DNA of 27,668 nucleotides, from assembly GCA_947303755.1 (NCBI GenBank), contig CAMYZF010000007.1, positions 1 to 27,668 of the forward strand, written 5' to 3'. Below the pieces are notes generated by a model. It searched no databases, was not told the origin of the DNA, and saw only the letters and a program-made list of their open reading frames with translations. The stretch is from an uncultured Erysipelotrichaceae bacterium. GTDB taxonomy: Bacteria > Bacillota_I > Bacilli_A > RFN20 > CAG-826. A program made the position numbers and the translations under genes. How positions within the stretch are numbered: position 1 is the stretch's first letter; each line of letters begins with the position of its first letter. Of the stretch, positions 15,694 through 22,243 are shown piece by piece.

Positions 15694-16470
15694 TTAAAGA
15701 GATTCACTAAAATCATACGGTTCAATCGGATAGCACAAAGTAAGACGATCCTCGACCATATCAATACAGACCTGAATAGATCCACCTCCTCGAATATAAC
15801 TTGAGTTCCAGCAGAATGTGTCATCAATGAACCATCCAAAATGTTCGCCTATTGATTTATTTGCCTTACCGCCTAAAAGCTTAATTAAAGAATTATACTC
15901 TACTGCCTCACTATTAAACAGCCATCTGTTAACTGTGTTTTCGGCCCACAAAATATCAGTCTGAGAGATATTGAGATACTGCTTTGTGTACGGATCCCAG
16001 ACTTTCATCTTTTTTTCAGGCTTTTCTTCCCAAGGCGGTCGTTCCTTATCTTCTCTAGCTTCTCGGATCTTCTGTTTTACTTCATCGACCTTATCATTTC
16101 CAAACTCTTCTCGGAGTTTCTTTTCGAGATCCTCAGCATTTGCTTTGTACATCAGAGCGGCGGCAGCAAGAGCTCCTTCCTTAGACAGATGCCAATGATT
16201 TGCACCAAAAATGCAGCCCATCGTCAGAATACCTGAGACGGCTGCAGGAATATAATTTTTCCACTGCTTTTTAGCGACTTCTTTAACTGTATTCTCAACG
16301 GGTTTTTCAGTATCTTCTTCGAACAGGATCTTTTCGGCCACATCACCAATCAACTTTCGATCAGCTCGATGCACCAAATATCCAGTAACGGCTACTCCAA
16401 TCATAGCTATGCCTGTCAGAATAGAAGGCCCATGCTTGATCAGAGTATTCTTAACGACATTCAGATTCAC
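15694..16470 (-). CDS. DUF6353-like phage membrane protein, paralogue 3
   Basis: 258 aa. N-terminal KHGPSILTGIAMIGVAVTGY membrane segment, charged helix, second hydrophobic segment (IPAAVSGILTMGCIFGANH), a long charged helix rich in Glu/Lys, and a C-terminal soluble domain with FGWFIDDTFCWNSSY and LCYPIEPYDF. The order and spacing match the other two DUF6353-like proteins. The start is GTG, overlapping the TGA of the previous gene (GTGA), with AAAGGA upstream. The family name comes from memory; the function is not known to me. Confidence 0.75.
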   Translation of the reverse strand: MNLNVVKNTLIKHGPSILTGIAMIGVAVTGYLVHRADRKLIGDVAEKILFEEDTEKPVENTVKEVAKKQWKNYIPAAVSGILTMGCIFGANHWHLSKEGALAAAALMYKANAEDLEKKLREEFGNDKVDEVKQKIREAREDKERPPWEEKPEKKMKVWDPYTKQYLNISQTDILWAENTVNRWLFNSEAVEYNSLIKLLGGKANKSIGEHFGWFIDDTFCWNSSYIRGGGSIQVCIDMVEDRLTLCYPIEPYDFSESL

Positions 16471-16787
16471 GGTATCATTCCTTTCAATTTTACAGTAGTA
16501 GTTCCAGCTATTCCGCTAACAAATATCCATTCAGGATCTTCACAATCGGGGTTTAACGAAGAGAAGGGGAGAAGGTTTTCTGCGGCGAATAATCTTTCCT
16601 TCGTGTAAACAGAATGATTTTCATATTCTGCCTCAATATAATAGCCATTGAAATGCTTTCTAAGTCTTCGAATTACCAAATAATCCGGAAGGCTATGGCC
16701 TTTGGCAGTACTATAATTATTATGATAAAAACGCTGGCCAGCCTGAAGATTATAGAGATGCCCGCCAATTCCTATGTCAAATATCAT
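16467..16787 (-). CDS. conserved phage hypothetical protein
   Basis: 106 aa if started at the ATG at 16787 (MIFDIGIGGHLYNL); the frame is open to an ATG at 16814, and a TTG at 16796 has a better-spaced AGGAGG, so the exact start is uncertain. The protein has GHSLPDYLVIRRLRKHFNGY and a basic, aromatic central region, and ends with a beta-rich segment (WIFVSGIAGTTTVKL). It overlaps the Cys-rich gene upstream and the DUF6353-like gene downstream, so it is firmly within the operon. Function unknown. Confidence 0.6.
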   Translation of the reverse strand: MIFDIGIGGHLYNLQAGQRFYHNNYSTAKGHSLPDYLVIRRLRKHFNGYYIEAEYENHSVYTKERLFAAENLLPFSSLNPDCEDPEWIFVSGIAGTTTVKLKGMIP

Positions 16788-17052
16788 TCTCTCCAATTTC
16801 CGGTTCCTCCTCATGACTATTCAGTTTGCTAATTTCTTCCGGGTTAAACTCCCAGAAATATGTTACGATTTTTCCATGACCGATATCAAAATTTTCAGGT
16901 TCAAATCGGTCACGATGGTTAAAAGGATCATCCGTAATAGCTCCATTTTTAGCATGGTCAGGATCTACGCAATGTTTGCAGTCTCCACCATTTAAATGAC
17001 ATCCAGGAGCTTTTGCACAATCTTTTTTACCATCACAGAGATAAAAGAGCAT
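16777..17052 (-). CDS. cysteine-rich phage protein
   Basis: 91 aa from the ATG at 17052, chosen because AGGGAGG lies 8 nt upstream; the longer frame to 17082 has no such site. The first 30 residues hold five cysteines and two histidines (LCDGKKDCAKAPGCHLNGG, then CKHC), a probable zinc site, followed by an acidic C-terminal part. Similar small Cys-rich proteins are usual in Clostridia phages. Function unknown. Confidence 0.65.
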   Translation of the reverse strand: MLFYLCDGKKDCAKAPGCHLNGGDCKHCVDPDHAKNGAITDDPFNHRDRFEPENFDIGHGKIVTYFWEFNPEEISKLNSHEEEPEIGENDI

Positions 17053-17078
17053 ATCTCGTTCCTCCCTAATTCCAAATA

Positions 17079-17228
17079 TCATTTCTTTTCCTTAAAATTG
17101 ATTGGCTTATGGGAATCCTCATTACCTCCGGATTCGAGACACTCATCACAAGGCATGTCCGTTTCCTTGACTTCAGAATATAAACAACGAGGGCAATAAT
17201 ATTGGAAATTTACTTCTTTATTAATCAT
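17079..17228 (-). CDS. 49-aa zinc-ribbon protein
   Basis: A 49-aa frame with two CxxC pairs (YYCPRCLYSE and MPCDECLES), a compact zinc ribbon that I recognise as a recurrent small phage protein. Its ATG overlaps the end of the upstream gene (GATGATTAA). Its TGA is part of a TGATATTT motif that precedes the next ribosome site. Function unknown; protein or RNA binding is possible. Confidence 0.65.
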   Translation of the reverse strand: MINKEVNFQYYCPRCLYSEVKETDMPCDECLESGGNEDSHKPINFKEKK

Positions 17229-17415
17229 CGTTTTTCTCCTTAGGCATAAAAGCCATTCTTACAATTTCTCGTGCAAAAGACTGAGTAAGTTCAAATGCCT
17301 CATTTTGGCTAAAACCCGCTTTTAGATTTGCCTGATAATATACAAAATTAATTTCCGCCATAGAGCCAATAGCGTTCAAGACTCCATTGATCATTTCTTT
17401 AGGGTCTATCGTCAT
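17221..17415 (-). CDS. small helical phage protein
   Basis: 64 aa, helical and amphipathic, with AEINFVYYQANLKAGFSQNE and a mixed-charge tail (MPKEKNDD). There are no cysteines and no clear membrane span. It overlaps the next gene's start and the previous gene's stop by a few bases each, as throughout this operon. Unknown function. Confidence 0.65.
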   Translation of the reverse strand: MTIDPKEMINGVLNAIGSMAEINFVYYQANLKAGFSQNEAFELTQSFAREIVRMAFMPKEKNDD

Positions 17416-17596
17416 TCACTCCCTTCAAAATCCATCCTTTTTTATTATCCGGATCCTGACTAAACTGAAGAACTTCATTAGAATCCAAATATAAAGTAAT
17501 TCCCCCGGTCTTACGGTCGCCCTTGTATTTCACAACATGGGGAACCAACCAGGGGAAGTGCTGCTTAAAGAGTTCATAAAGCATAAGAGGAGGCAT
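17399..17596 (-). CDS. small phage protein
   Basis: 65 aa. The beginning is hydrophobic and aromatic (LMLYELFKQHFPWLVPHVV), followed by a beta-rich half (GGITLYLDSNEVLQF). ATG overlaps the TAA of the upstream zinc-knuckle gene (TAATG), so translation is coupled. Unknown function. Confidence 0.65.
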   Translation of the reverse strand: MPPLMLYELFKQHFPWLVPHVVKYKGDRKTGGITLYLDSNEVLQFSQDPDNKKGWILKGVNDDRP

Positions 17597-17757
17597 TACT
17601 TATCACCTTTCATAAAATTAATAAACGCTTGATAGCAGTCTTCACAAATATCATCTCTAGGATTCCAACTGCCAAGGTACTCAATGATCTGGACCATGTA
17701 CTTTCGTTCGGAAAGTTTCTTACCACATCTAGCACATCGGATTTCTATAAATATCAC
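17596..17757 (-). CDS. 53-aa protein with two CxxC knuckles
   Basis: A small frame starting with GTG that overlaps the previous TGA (GTGA) and ending in TAATG with the next gene. The product has CARCGKK near the N-terminus and CEDC near residues 38-41, a likely zinc-binding pair. The weak ribosome site (GAAAG) and GTG start suggest coupled translation. Unknown function. Confidence 0.6.
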   Translation of the reverse strand: MIFIEIRCARCGKKLSERKYMVQIIEYLGSWNPRDDICEDCYQAFINFMKGDK

Positions 17758-18140
17758 TCGCTTTCAACAAACTCAAATTTCTTAAACGCCAAACCATTCT
17801 TTGTTTTGTAAAGTTTATGCGTGCCAATGATGGTCTTTTCATTCCGCAAAGCGGCAGGTAGAGTCGCAAGTTTAGCGCGGATTTTGCGATGGCCCCAAGA
17901 TTTATAAGCATTCTTCTCATTACTTGAAGAAATCTTCATGACACACCATTCATCATTAACATACCATCTAAAGTACTCTGGAATGTAAGGAAAAGCTTTC
18001 GAGTTAAAATATACATGCGTATTTCCTACAGTAATTACCGGAAAATCATAATTAATTCCGCCAATTTCTTTTTCAATAAGATCGAGTTCATCAAAATCAA
18101 ATTCGAAGTCCAGAGATTCCATCATTTCATCATTTTTCAT
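17754..18140 (-). CDS. phage hypothetical protein with acidic N-terminus
   Basis: 128 aa. The first 28 residues are very acidic (LDFEFDFDELDLIEKE), then a beta-rich domain (NTHVYFNSKAFPYIPEYFRW) and a basic part (WGHRKIRAKLATLPAALR). The acidic head could mimic nucleic acid or contact a basic partner, but nothing proves this. GGAGGAG precedes the ATG and also forms the last codons of the ThyX-like gene. Confidence 0.65.
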   Translation of the reverse strand: MKNDEMMESLDFEFDFDELDLIEKEIGGINYDFPVITVGNTHVYFNSKAFPYIPEYFRWYVNDEWCVMKISSSNEKNAYKSWGHRKIRAKLATLPAALRNEKTIIGTHKLYKTKNGLAFKKFEFVESE

Positions 18141-18145
18141 ATTGT

Positions 18146-18862
18146 TTACTCCTCCAAAGTAATAATCTCTGAATACGGAAGACTCTTAACCCAATCGCAG
18201 AAGTCATGCCACTCATCGAGTTTGTGGTCCTTGCGTTTCGGATAGATGCCGGCTAGGACTTCATAGTTCAGCATGACCGTCCGGCGCTGGTTATAAGAGC
18301 TCGGAAGAAGCTGGATCATCTGCCACCAATAGCGCTTGTCTTTGGTTTCGAGGAATTTAGTACGATAAGCATTTAAAAAATCGATGGTCGCACGCATAAG
18401 ATTGAATGCATTATCTGAAAGATACTGATTATTGATCATACCAATATTAGTAATTTCAATATCTTCTTTATCAAGATGCTCACAACTAAAATCCTCCAGC
18501 GTAAATTCCTTCGAATGGATTTTATGCATAGTGCTGCAGGAGTTAGCGACCGTCCCAACTTTATACGTATCAAATTCCTTCCACCAATACAGAGGCGCAG
18601 TAATATCAACCGTAACGACGATCATTCGGCGATATTTGGCATCGACAGAACCGGCTTTAGCAAGACGCATCATAAGGTCTTGATCATTAGGGCCAATAAA
18701 AAGTTCATATCCTTCGTCATCTTCTGCTACTGAAATAGAGTTTTCGTACATAGGATTTATAAACCATCTACTATCCGACTTATCCCAAGAATTCATCGGA
18801 TTTCGCATACCGCGAATTGCTGCTTCCCAGCCAAGGACCTCGGTGTTTTCAAGTTTGATCAT
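18146..18862 (-). CDS. ThyX-like protein, divergent
   Basis: 238 aa. The stretch YWWKEFDTYKVGTVANSCS near 95-113 occupies the place of the ThyX signature region (substrate-binding RHR-x7-S block), and LLPSSYNQRRTVMLNYEVL near 186-204 fits the C-terminal helix of that fold. The true ThyX RHR motif is absent, so thymidylate synthesis is doubtful. I recall related phage proteins annotated as flavin-dependent thymidylate synthase-like. It may be an inactive or re-purposed homologue. It sits in the small-gene operon, 5 bp from the next gene. Confidence 0.55.
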   Translation of the reverse strand: MIKLENTEVLGWEAAIRGMRNPMNSWDKSDSRWFINPMYENSISVAEDDEGYELFIGPNDQDLMMRLAKAGSVDAKYRRMIVVTVDITAPLYWWKEFDTYKVGTVANSCSTMHKIHSKEFTLEDFSCEHLDKEDIEITNIGMINNQYLSDNAFNLMRATIDFLNAYRTKFLETKDKRYWWQMIQLLPSSYNQRRTVMLNYEVLAGIYPKRKDHKLDEWHDFCDWVKSLPYSEIITLEE

Positions 18863-18864
18863 TA

Positions 18865-19095
18865 TTAATTCCTTTCTTCTCCAAATAGAATATCATTTAC
18901 CAATCTTCTTTTCACTTCCGCATTAACCAATTCCTGAACCTCATCCAAATATGCCTGGAGTGCATCCGCAAAAGAAATCTGTTTATCCGAGGCGTACTTA
19001 TAAATCGCTCGGAGTTCGTCTTGGGTTAATTCTCTACGAATCTCATACTGCAAGTGTCCAGAATCTCTTATTTCATGAATACTGAATTCGCTCAT
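18865..19095 (-). CDS. small helical phage protein
   Basis: 76 aa from the ATG at 19095, which has AAAGGAG upstream; the frame extends to 19125, but that part is terminator sequence. Predicted helices include LTQDELRAIYKYASDKQIS and a charged C-terminal helix. It contacts the ThyX-like gene start by 2 bp. Unknown function. Confidence 0.65.
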   Translation of the reverse strand: MSEFSIHEIRDSGHLQYEIRRELTQDELRAIYKYASDKQISFADALQAYLDEVQELVNAEVKRRLVNDILFGEERN

Positions 19096-19105
19096 TGTTC
19101 TCCTT

Positions 19106-19137
19106 TCAAAAATAAAAGAGGACACTAAATAGTCCTC
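19106..19137 (-). terminator. terminator upstream of an operon-internal ribosome site
   Basis: Stem GAGGAC/GTCCTC with an 8-nt loop, then TTTTATTTTT, running straight into GAAAGGAG of the next gene. The stop codon of the 19136-19366 gene lies in its foot. No promoter follows. Confidence 0.7.
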
Positions 19138-19366
19138 AACTTCTCAGTTCTCTATACGCCTCTTGCTCAGTATCGCAGTGGGCAATGATCTGATTGTTCT
19201 TGACAGCTATCCAGTGTCCTCCTTCCCATTTGACAAAGTCTTTGAAATTACCACAGTATCTTTTGTTTTGCAATCGCCTCAAAATATCAACATCTTTTTT
19301 CTTCTTTTTTTCTGCTTCTTTTTGAGCTTGCGTTTCACAAAACTTCTGAAACTCTTCTAAAGTCAT
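19136..19366 (-). CDS. small phage protein, lysine-rich head
   Basis: 76 aa. The N-terminal helix carries a lysine run (AEKKKKKDVDILRRLQNK), followed by a compact beta domain (FVKWEGGHWIAVKNNQIIAH). This resembles a small nucleic-acid-associated fold, though no family is recognised. GAGGAGG precedes the ATG. Confidence 0.65.
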   Translation of the reverse strand: MTLEEFQKFCETQAQKEAEKKKKKDVDILRRLQNKRYCGNFKDFVKWEGGHWIAVKNNQIIAHCDTEQEAYRELRS

Positions 19367-19412
19367 AGCCTTCGCCTCCTCTACTGTAGGAGTTGTAAAA
19401 GTGGCGAAAATA

Positions 19413-19544
19413 TCACAAACAAATAAAGATGAGTATCATTAAAATGAAACCCATCCCGAAGAAGAACTTTGCAATTTTAAAGTAAATCGTCATAAGGCCC
19501 ATAAATATAAATAAAAGGGCAATAAGCTTAAATAGAATTAGCAT
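19413..19544 (-). CDS. 43-aa membrane peptide
   Basis: Almost entirely hydrophobic (LILFKLIALLFIFMGLMTIY then a Lys-flanked second segment), so two short spans or one hairpin in the membrane. GGAGGAGAAGA precedes the ATG, and the start overlaps the DUF3310 gene end by 17 bp. It stops in a TGATATTT motif. Unknown function. Confidence 0.55.
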   Translation of the reverse strand: MLILFKLIALLFIFMGLMTIYFKIAKFFFGMGFILMILIFICL

Positions 19545-19917
19545 TCTTCTCCTCCATATATTTAATCAACCGATCAAGATAGAATCTAGTCTTCTTCAGA
19601 TCCTCCAGGCCATTCTTAAGAGGCCAACGCCAGAGATACTTCAAGCACTGGCCAGTAAGCCAAGCAGCCATCGGATCATTCTGAGCAGTCAGAGCAGCGG
19701 CAATGGCATCAATGCACTCAATACCGCCGGCCGTATAATGTGCCGGATGATTTACAGGGTCATTTTTAAGTTTTTCAACCTGTTCAGAAAAAGGATAAGG
19801 ATAATCCGGCTGATTATCAAACTTCATAGCAGCATTCTTATAAATATCACAGCCACTGCAATCAAAATCCATAGGATAAGGGCAAGGCTTTTCCGTATAG
19901 TTGCATTTAATTTCCAT
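19528..19917 (-). CDS. DUF3310 family phage protein
   Basis: 129 aa. The core DPVNHPAHYTAGGIECIDAI, CLKYLWRW and LEDLKKTRFYLDRLI is the DUF3310 signature (the group containing T7 gp1.7-like nucleotide kinases). An N-terminal cysteine-rich head (CNYTEKPCPYPMDFDCSGC) adds a probable zinc site, which is a common extension in Firmicutes phages. The likely role is nucleotide metabolism or its modulation during infection; activity is not shown. GGAGG precedes the ATG inside the upstream gene's tail. Confidence 0.85.
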   Translation of the reverse strand: MEIKCNYTEKPCPYPMDFDCSGCDIYKNAAMKFDNQPDYPYPFSEQVEKLKNDPVNHPAHYTAGGIECIDAIAAALTAQNDPMAAWLTGQCLKYLWRWPLKNGLEDLKKTRFYLDRLIKYMEEKNANSI

Positions 19918-19920
19918 TAT

Positions 19921-20067
19921 TTATTCCTCCTTATTATTCTTATGCCCAATATTCCAGGCGATACTGCAGAGACCCATAGTGATCAGAACTACGCAAAATA
20001 TCATTTCATTAAGCTCGCCGGTTTTCAGTAAAACAATAAATTGGCCAAAAAACATTGCCAAACACAT
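19921..20067 (-). CDS. 48-aa membrane peptide
   Basis: A small frame with one or two hydrophobic stretches (AMFFGQFIVLL and MIFCVVLITMGLCSIAW) and a Lys/Asn/Glu-rich end. GGAGAG lies about 10 nt before the ATG, directly after the stop of the upstream membrane gene. Its last codons supply the ribosome site for the DUF3310 gene. Unknown function. Confidence 0.55.
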   Translation of the reverse strand: MCLAMFFGQFIVLLKTGELNEMIFCVVLITMGLCSIAWNIGHKNNKEE

Positions 20068-20092
20068 GAAAAAAGTTAAACTCTCCAAAATA

Positions 20093-20305
20093 TCACCTTC
20101 TCTTCATCCATATTTCTTTAATTGCCATAATTCCTGCGGCGATAATAACAATTGGCCACAAGGCAATAAATATCTTTGTTTCTTGTGGGTCTAAACTGTT
20201 CTCGTCACCGCTATCAGGTGTAAGAAGAATTTTCAGTAAAACCCCAATAACGAAATAAGCTATAACAAGGCATGCGACTAACAGAATATTTCTATATAAC
20301 TCCAT
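20093..20305 (-). CDS. two-span membrane protein
   Basis: 70 aa from the ATG at 20305 (AAAGGAGAAGAA upstream). Hydrophobic segments at about 6-26 (NILLVACLVIAYFVIGVLL) and 47-62 (IALWPIVIIAAGIMA), with an acidic external-type loop and a basic C-terminus (KEIWMKRR). Orientation and function unknown. Confidence 0.65.
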   Translation of the reverse strand: MELYRNILLVACLVIAYFVIGVLLKILLTPDSGDENSLDPQETKIFIALWPIVIIAAGIMAIKEIWMKRR

Positions 20306-20315
20306 TTCTTCTCCT

Positions 20316-20651
20316 TTACTGTTTAATATTTGAACCAAATATAAAACCTTTTTTCACAAGGCAATGCTCTTCATAGCGCATGAAAATATAATTCATAGCG
20401 TAGACATAAAGCCAATTCTCAGATCCTCGAAATTCCTCAATAGCCGCTACAGTTTCATGGCTTATACCAATTGCCTCTGAAATATCAGTAAGACTGAGAC
20501 GATGCTCTATCCGATAATTGGTTAATTGCTTTACTGCAATTTTGTAAGGACTATCTTTTGGGCTGATCTCCTTAATTTGCTTAAGGCGAAAGGTACTAGT
20601 TCGATTAGTTCTTGCTAAATCCCAAGAATTGAAAATATCAATCAGATTCAT
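20316..20651 (-). CDS. HTH (Xre-like) DNA-binding protein
   Basis: 111 aa from the third in-frame ATG (20651), with AGG 9 nt upstream; two earlier ATGs are less well placed. RLSLTDISEAIGISHETVAAIEEF in the middle is a helix-turn-helix of the Xre/Cro type. The flanking regions are basic N-terminally and aromatic C-terminally. It could be an internal regulator of this operon. No target site was identified. Confidence 0.65.
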   Translation of the reverse strand: MNLIDIFNSWDLARTNRTSTFRLKQIKEISPKDSPYKIAVKQLTNYRIEHRLSLTDISEAIGISHETVAAIEEFRGSENWLYVYAMNYIFMRYEEHCLVKKGFIFGSNIKQ

Positions 20652-20862
20652 TCGCATACACCTCAATAAACTGTTTGGTCCAGTCTTCCGCAGTGACTCG
20701 TCTGAATGCTTCAGTTAAATTTTTGCATAAAGTGGCCATTTGAAAATAATTGTCGCAATGCATTAGAGGGTACATATAGACTTTGTCCAGAATATAAATT
20801 CTTATTCCAATCCAATTAACCAATTCGGGATAAGCAATGAATTCAATAGTATCAGTAATCAT
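20638..20862 (-). CDS. small phage protein
   Basis: 74 aa with a hydrophobic, aromatic first half (YPELVNWIGIRIYILDKVYM) and a helical second half (LTEAFRRVTAEDWTKQF). AAAGGA precedes the ATG. It overlaps the HTH gene start. Unknown function. Confidence 0.6.
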   Translation of the reverse strand: MITDTIEFIAYPELVNWIGIRIYILDKVYMYPLMHCDNYFQMATLCKNLTEAFRRVTAEDWTKQFIEVYANESD

Positions 20863-20874
20863 TTTTGTATCCTT

Positions 20875-21078
20875 TCAAAATCCAATTCGGTCAATTGTGT
20901 TACCTACAGTGCCTTCGCTAAGATTCACACTTTTATTCTTCGGCTTTGTATCTTTTCCCATTTTTTCCTTGAATTTTTTGTGAAGCAAAATATCAATCGG
21001 CTCTGATGCATAGTTGATCGCGTCATGAACTGTTGCACAAATTGCGTAGATTCCAATCCAGTAAATAATTTTATTCAT
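20875..21078 (-). CDS. small phage protein with hydrophobic N-terminus
   Basis: 67 aa. Residues 3-15 are hydrophobic (KIIYWIGIYAICA), possibly a signal anchor, followed by a basic region (KKFKEKMGKDTKPKNK). GGAGG precedes the ATG and directly follows the T tract of the terminator at 21091-21130, so expression relies on read-through. Confidence 0.6.
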   Translation of the reverse strand: MNKIIYWIGIYAICATVHDAINYASEPIDILLHKKFKEKMGKDTKPKNKSVNLSEGTVGNTIDRIGF

Positions 21079-21090
21079 ATAAAACCTCCA

Positions 21091-21130
21091 AAAAAGAATA
21101 AGGAGCCATAACTTTCGTTACAGCTCCTTA
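21091..21130 (-). terminator. very strong GAAA-tetraloop terminator
   Basis: Stem TAAGGAGCTGTAAC/GTTATGGCTCCTTA (14 bp) with a GAAA loop, then TTCTTTTTT running into GGAGG. It shares the inner part TGTAAC-GAAA-GTTAT with the terminator at 21440-21475 while the outer stem differs and still pairs. Confidence 0.88.
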
Positions 21131-21164
21131 GCCTCCTCTCTACTTTATTTGGCTTTCGCTTGGT

Positions 21165-21386
21165 TCAATTAGAGATATTCATTGCTGTGAGACAGGCGAC
21201 AGAATCCTTGATGATGTCCAGGAGCTCGTAGATCTTGTAGACATCACTCTTCAGATTGCCATCCGCCATAATGACTTCGGCAATCTCAGAGTTGTTCTCG
21301 AAGATCTGCTCGATGCTGCCTTTAGCATTATCGACAGTGTCCATCGCGAATCTCGTGATTTCCTGAATTTCTTTGATTGTAGCCAT
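21165..21386 (-). CDS. small helical phage protein
   Basis: 73 aa from the ATG at 21386 (GGAGGTTTCAAAT before it). All-helical, acidic, with regular hydrophobic spacing (IQEITRFAMDTVDNAKGSI), a likely coiled coil or helical bundle. It is GC-richer than the neighbouring AT-rich genes. First gene behind the TCGCA promoter at 21415-21439. Unknown function. Confidence 0.65.
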   Translation of the reverse strand: MATIKEIQEITRFAMDTVDNAKGSIEQIFENNSEIAEVIMADGNLKSDVYKIYELLDIIKDSVACLTAMNISN

Positions 21387-21414
21387 ATTTGAAACCTCCA
21401 ATAAAGTATTGTTC

Positions 21415-21439
21415 ATTATATGGCTTGAAAAGTTTGCGA
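21415..21439 (-). promoter_or_regulatory. TCGCA-type promoter (copy 3), start of the long operon
   Basis: TCGCA at 21435-21439, 14 bp, TATAAT at 21415-21420. It is the last such promoter before copy 2 at 14045, so it may drive the whole 14.07-21.39 kb gene block. Confidence 0.78.
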
Positions 21440-21475
21440 AAAAGAATAAGGACTATAACTTTCGTTACAGTCCTT
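21440..21475 (-). terminator. GAAA-tetraloop terminator fused to promoter 3
   Basis: Stem AAGGACTGTAAC/GTTATAGTCCTT with a GAAA loop, then TTCTTTTTCGCA, so the T tract merges into the promoter element. It ends the 21487-21606 gene. Confidence 0.85.
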
Positions 21476-21486
21476 TTCTTGAGCGC

Positions 21487-21606
21487 TTACTCTTCGATAA
21501 GAATGTTGCCCAGGATCTCGCCCATCTTTCCTCCGCCGATCCAGCACACCGTGAGAAATGCGATCTCACCGATAGTCCACAGAACGATCTTCCAGAATTT
21601 AGTCAT
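21487..21606 (-). CDS. 39-aa membrane peptide
   Basis: One membrane segment (FWKIVLWTIGEIAFLTVCWI), then GGGKMGEILGN and an acidic end. GGAGG is 10 nt upstream of the ATG; a nearer ATG is followed by an immediate stop. A complete single-gene cassette with promoter 4 and its own terminator. Unknown function. Confidence 0.6.
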   Translation of the reverse strand: MTKFWKIVLWTIGEIAFLTVCWIGGGKMGEILGNILIEE

Positions 21607-21649
21607 TGATCATGAACCTCCATTAATTATATGTAGTAGTAACCTACTC

Positions 21650-21674
21650 ATTATACACATTGATTTTTTTGCGA
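21650..21674 (-). promoter_or_regulatory. TCGCA-type promoter (copy 4)
   Basis: TCGCA at 21670-21674, 14 bp, TATAAT at 21650-21655; the spacer differs by one base from copy 2 (14045). Drives 21487-21606. Confidence 0.78.
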
Positions 21675-21709
21675 GAAAAAAGAAAAGAGGCCAACATTAG
21701 TTGACCTCT
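21675..21709 (-). terminator. terminator with stop codon in the loop
   Basis: A 10-bp stem AGAGGTCAAC/GTTGGCCTCT, loop TAAT holding the TAA of the gene at 21697, then TTTTCTTTTTTC and the next promoter. Confidence 0.85.
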
Positions 21710-21957
21710 ACTCTGTGGATTTGAAATTCGTCATATTTACGCTCTCGATTGCTGTTCCACGTATAAGGAGAAACTTTTTGACCTCCGAATCCGTCAAGCA
21801 TCACATAGGGTTTGTCATCGCGATATTTAACAGCTTTTTCATAACTGTCAAATACCCAACAGCCATCAACATAGCGATGCGTGGTTTCCCATCGATTTCC
21901 AAAAGGTTTTCTCTTTTCCGTGACTACAGCATGTTCAAGAATATAAACATCTGGCAT
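21697..21957 (-). CDS. small phage accessory protein
   Basis: 86 aa from the ATG at 21957 (GAGGAGG upstream; the earlier GTG is not needed). Predicted mixed alpha/beta with WETTHRYVDGCWVFDSYEKA and GGQKVSPYTWNSN, and a basic middle. It resembles small phage proteins of unknown function. Single-gene cassette behind promoter 5. Confidence 0.65.
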   Translation of the reverse strand: MPDVYILEHAVVTEKRKPFGNRWETTHRYVDGCWVFDSYEKAVKYRDDKPYVMLDGFGGQKVSPYTWNSNRERKYDEFQIHRVEVN

Positions 21958-21972
21958 GTAATTCACCTCCTC

Positions 21973-21997
21973 ATTAAAGAAGAGGTTTTTATTGCGA
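21973..21997 (-). promoter_or_regulatory. TCGCA-type promoter (copy 5)
   Basis: TCGCA at 21993-21997, 14 bp, TTTAAT at 21973-21978. It abuts the stop codon of the upstream gene with no terminator between. Confidence 0.65.
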
Positions 21998-21998
21998 A

Positions 21999-22187
21999 TT
22001 ATTCAGCTCCGGTAAATTCCGGCATCCAGTCAGTGTAATATTCGCCGGTATCATCCGGATCTGGCTCGCCATAAAGATACTCATGTTCGCTCATTGGCTC
22101 ATCGGTCCAATAATCTTTTCCATCTTCTACCCAATGCTCATGGATTCTACCATCATCCCAGAAATCTTCGATTTTATCTCTAGCCAT
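21999..22187 (-). CDS. highly acidic small protein
   Basis: 62 aa, about one third Asp/Glu, with many Trp/Tyr (KIEDFWDDGRIHEHWVEDGK; GEPDPDDTGEYYTDW). A DNA-mimic role, as in some anti-restriction proteins, is a possibility suggested only by charge and size. AAAGGAGG precedes the ATG. Upstream lies a degenerate promoter-like stretch (TTTAAT at 22203-22208 but no TCGCA at the right distance). Confidence 0.65.
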   Translation of the reverse strand: MARDKIEDFWDDGRIHEHWVEDGKDYWTDEPMSEHEYLYGEPDPDDTGEYYTDWMPEFTGAE

Positions 22188-22243
22188 AATGATCCTCCTT
22201 TCATTAAAGCAGAATCAGTATAGCATAGTAAAATATAAATAAG

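Noticed and set aside
22203..22227. An eighteenth TCGCA promoter upstream of the 21999-22187 gene
   Set aside because: The TTTAAT box is present, but the element at the correct distance reads TATGC, too different to count.
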